From NCBI GenBank assembly GCA_905207385.1, contig CAJLLH010000086.1, forward strand, positions 1 through 5,715: a DNA stretch of 5,715 bases, in the 5' to 3' direction. The DNA is from an uncultured Eubacteriales bacterium (lineage in GTDB: Bacteria; Bacillota; Clostridia; Christensenellales; Borkfalkiaceae). Made by a program: the position numbers and the translations under genes. The first letter of the stretch is position 1. The number at the start of each line of letters is the position of its first letter. Shown piece after piece: positions 5,715 through 5,715 of the stretch. A model generated the notes under the pieces. That model saw only the letters and a list, made by a program, of their open reading frames with translations, had not been told where the DNA came from and ran no database searches.

Positions 5715-5715
5715 G

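Overview
The window looks like chromosomal DNA of a Firmicutes-type bacterium, most likely an uncultured or gut-associated member of the Clostridia. This is inferred from an S-box (SAM-I class) riboswitch with an intrinsic terminator in front of metK, consensus sigma-A promoters, a YdiF-type ABC-F ATPase, and a PflX-like radical SAM protein of the kind common in anaerobes. No mobile element, CRISPR array, tRNA or rRNA is visible.

Layout: metK (SAM synthetase) lies on the minus strand at 52-1221. Its leader of about 220 nt (1222-1444) holds a SAM riboswitch aptamer (1361-1440) and a terminator (1312-1339). It starts from a perfect TTGACA-N17-TATAAT promoter (1451-1479). I see nothing clear in bases 1-51 downstream of metK. 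A divergent promoter (1498-1526) drives rightward transcription through a short self-complementary leader (1533-1599) into a radical SAM gene (1620-2471). A 64-nt gap leads to an ABC-F ATPase gene (2536-4428). A 100-nt intergenic stretch packed with small hairpins (4429-4528) precedes the last gene (4529-5572), a four-helix membrane protein. Strong inverted repeats (5600-5615, 5626-5662, 5679-5714) close the unit and probably terminate transcription from both sides.

How the parts relate: metK makes S-adenosylmethionine (SAM) and is switched off by it. The divergently transcribed neighbour is a radical SAM enzyme that uses SAM. The ABC-F protein is expected to act on the ribosome. The last protein is the most unusual: four membrane helices are followed by a segment that closely resembles the N-terminal core-binding (SAM-like helical) domain of tyrosine recombinases, with no catalytic domain after it. 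That architecture, the metK riboswitch lacking an evident P4 helix, and the foldable leader of the radical SAM gene are the three observations most worth following.
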